From Gammaproteobacteria bacterium (GTDB lineage Bacteria; Pseudomonadota; Gammaproteobacteria; Steroidobacterales; Steroidobacteraceae), in NCBI GenBank assembly GCA_028293765.1, contig JAQGOG010000008.1:43293-107292 (forward strand): a DNA stretch of 64,000 nucleotides, in the 5' to 3' direction. Positions within the stretch are counted from its first letter, which is position 1. Each line of letters begins with the position of its first letter. A program made the translations under genes and the position numbers. This document shows positions 63,128-64,000 of the stretch, in pieces. A model generated the notes under the pieces. It was given only the letters and a program-made list of their open reading frames with translations, did no database searches and had not been told where the DNA came from.

Positions 63128-64000
63128 ATGAGCTACGAGTACCGATCAGTCTTAATGAGGGGAGCCGTACTTACCGCAGCAGCGGTGATATCGACCTCCG
63201 CCCTGGCAGACGCCGACCTCGACGGGAAGATCGCGGATCCCGCGAACTGGGCCACACAGGCCGGCGACTATGCCAACCACCGTCACAGTGAGCTGAAACA
63301 GATTTCCACGAGCAACGTGGGCAAGATGCAGGTTGCGTGGACCATGTCCACGGGAGTGCTGCGCGGTCATGAGGGATCGCCGCTCGTCATCGGCGATACG
63401 ATGTACATGCATACTCCGTTTCCGAACAACGTGTATGCAGTGAATCTCAAGGATCAGACGTTCCGCTGGAAGTATGAGCCGAAGCAGGATGCCGACGTCG
63501 TTCCCGTGATGTGTTGCGATACCGTCAACCGCGGTCTCGCGTACGGCGACGGGAAGATCTTCCTGCAACAGGCGGATACCACCCTGGTGGCGCTGGATGC
63601 GAAGACCGGCAAGGTCGCATGGAGCGTGAAGAACGGTAACGCCAAGATCGGCGAAACCAACACCAACGCCCCGCACGTCTTCAAGGACAAGGTTCTTACC
63701 GGTATCTCCGGCGGTGAGTTCGGCGTGCGCGGCCGCGTGATCGCGTACGACATCAAGACCGGCAAGAAGGTCTGGACGGGCTGGAGCACGGGACCGGACA
63801 ACGAGCTCCTCATGGATCCGGCGAAGACCGTGACGTGGACCAACGGCAAGATGGCCCCCGTCGGCAAGGACTCCTCGCTCAAGACCTGGAAGGGCGACCA
63901 GTGGAAGACCGGCGGCGGCACGACCTGGGGCTGGTATGCATGGGACCCGAAGCTGAATCTTGTCTACTACGGCACGGGAAACCCCGGCACCTGGAATCCG
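63128..64000 (+). CDS. PQQ-dependent methanol/ethanol-type dehydrogenase, N-terminal part
   Basis: The first 291 residues of a periplasmic quinoprotein alcohol dehydrogenase, cut by the window end. After a signal peptide come [33 protein letters not shown], the vicinal Cys pair in [23 protein letters not shown] (metal Glu) and [10 protein letters not shown] (metal Asn), all typical of the MxaF/XoxF/ExaA family. The Asp pair that separates lanthanide XoxF from calcium enzymes lies beyond 64000, so that distinction is open. AGGAG 4-5 bp before ATG 63128 fixes the start. It would use the PQQ made by pqqABCDE. Confidence 0.92.
   Translation, partial: MSYEYRSVLMRGAVLTAAAVISTSALADADLDGKIADPANWATQAGDYANHRHSELKQISTSNVGKMQVAWTMSTGVLRGHEGSPLVIGDTMYMHTPFPNNVYAVNLKDQTFRWKYEPKQDADVVPVMCCDTVNRGLAYGDGKIFLQQADTTLVALDAKTGKVAWSVKNGNAKIGETNTNAPHVFKDKVLTGISGGEFGVRGRVIAYDIKTGKKVWTGWSTGPDNELLMDPAKTVTWTNGKMAPVGKDSSLKTWKGDQWKTGGGTTWGWYAWDPKLNLVYYGTGNPGTWNP

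Noticed and set aside
63128..64000. Assigning the dehydrogenase as lanthanide-type XoxF
   Set aside because: The Asp motif that decides between lanthanide and calcium enzymes is beyond the end of the window, so only the wider family is claimed.

Overview
The window is a contiguous piece of a GC-rich gammaproteobacterial chromosome made almost entirely of housekeeping and metabolic genes. No insertion sequence, prophage, CRISPR array or conjugative module is visible. The gene content (Vfr/Clp-type CRP, Coq7, UbiH/UbiI, UPF0149, ZapA with 6S RNA, a split glycine dehydrogenase, Lhr helicase, a PQQ cluster with its own two-component system) fits the Xanthomonadales/Nevskiales side of the class, for example a Steroidobacter-like bacterium. 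This placement is inference from gene families and order, not from a marker gene.

Region 1 (1-4440): the end of purC, rpe, a CRP-family regulator with an unusual acidic tail, coq7, the ribosomal rplM-rpsI operon behind a structured leader, and tRNA-Gln(CUG) followed by several terminator-like hairpins. Region 2 (4870-12690): rpiA, a 16-codon lysine-rich gene with its own promoter and terminators, an EVE-domain protein, fau (ygfA), 6S RNA, zapA, a ZapB-like gene, UPF0149 (ygfB), pepP, ubiH and ubiI. The block has the order known from E. coli (ygfA-ssrS-zapA-ygfB-pepP-ubiH-ubiI-gcvTHP, with rpiA close by), here interrupted by phhB-ispG (12771-14371).

Region 3 (14470-19610): a tandem glycine riboswitch with a terminator controls gcvT-gcvH-gcvPA-gcvPB, with dgkA overlapping or abutting the end. 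Region 4 (19628-34865): a very large secreted double-protease/PDZ protein resembling the eukaryotic nuclear HtrA protease Nma111, then DUF72, Sua5/TsaC, a PLP decarboxylase of the ornithine/diaminopimelate type, a Tat-exported DUF882 protein, a YihX-like HAD phosphatase, DUF486 and HIT proteins, an FKBP isomerase, an ABC ATPase-permease-AttH operon and an exported peroxiredoxin.

Region 5 (35063-45072): Lhr helicase, DUF3014, PH-like/SHOCT, lipoprotein and SRPBCC genes, AlkB, an 86-residue SWIM-finger protein, a MazG-like pyrophosphohydrolase and an orphan. Region 6 (45059-50812): a NarL-type response regulator and histidine kinase divergent from pqqABCDE. Region 7 (50889-64000): YihY, a DEAD-box helicase with a DbpA domain, DUF188, an outer-membrane-like protein, peptide deformylase, GNAT, YebC/PmpR, an acyl desaturase, an SDR, a lipoprotein, then a PQQ-associated beta-propeller, a small exported Cys protein and the first part of a PQQ-dependent alcohol dehydrogenase. 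PQQ cofactor synthesis, a likely regulator and a quinoprotein that would use the cofactor are therefore linked within about 18 kb.

The least explained items are the lysine-only micro-gene (5842-5892), the Nma111-like protein, the stand-alone SWIM finger beside AlkB, the CRP acidic tail, and the TCATGA triplet with a long hairpin ahead of pqqA.
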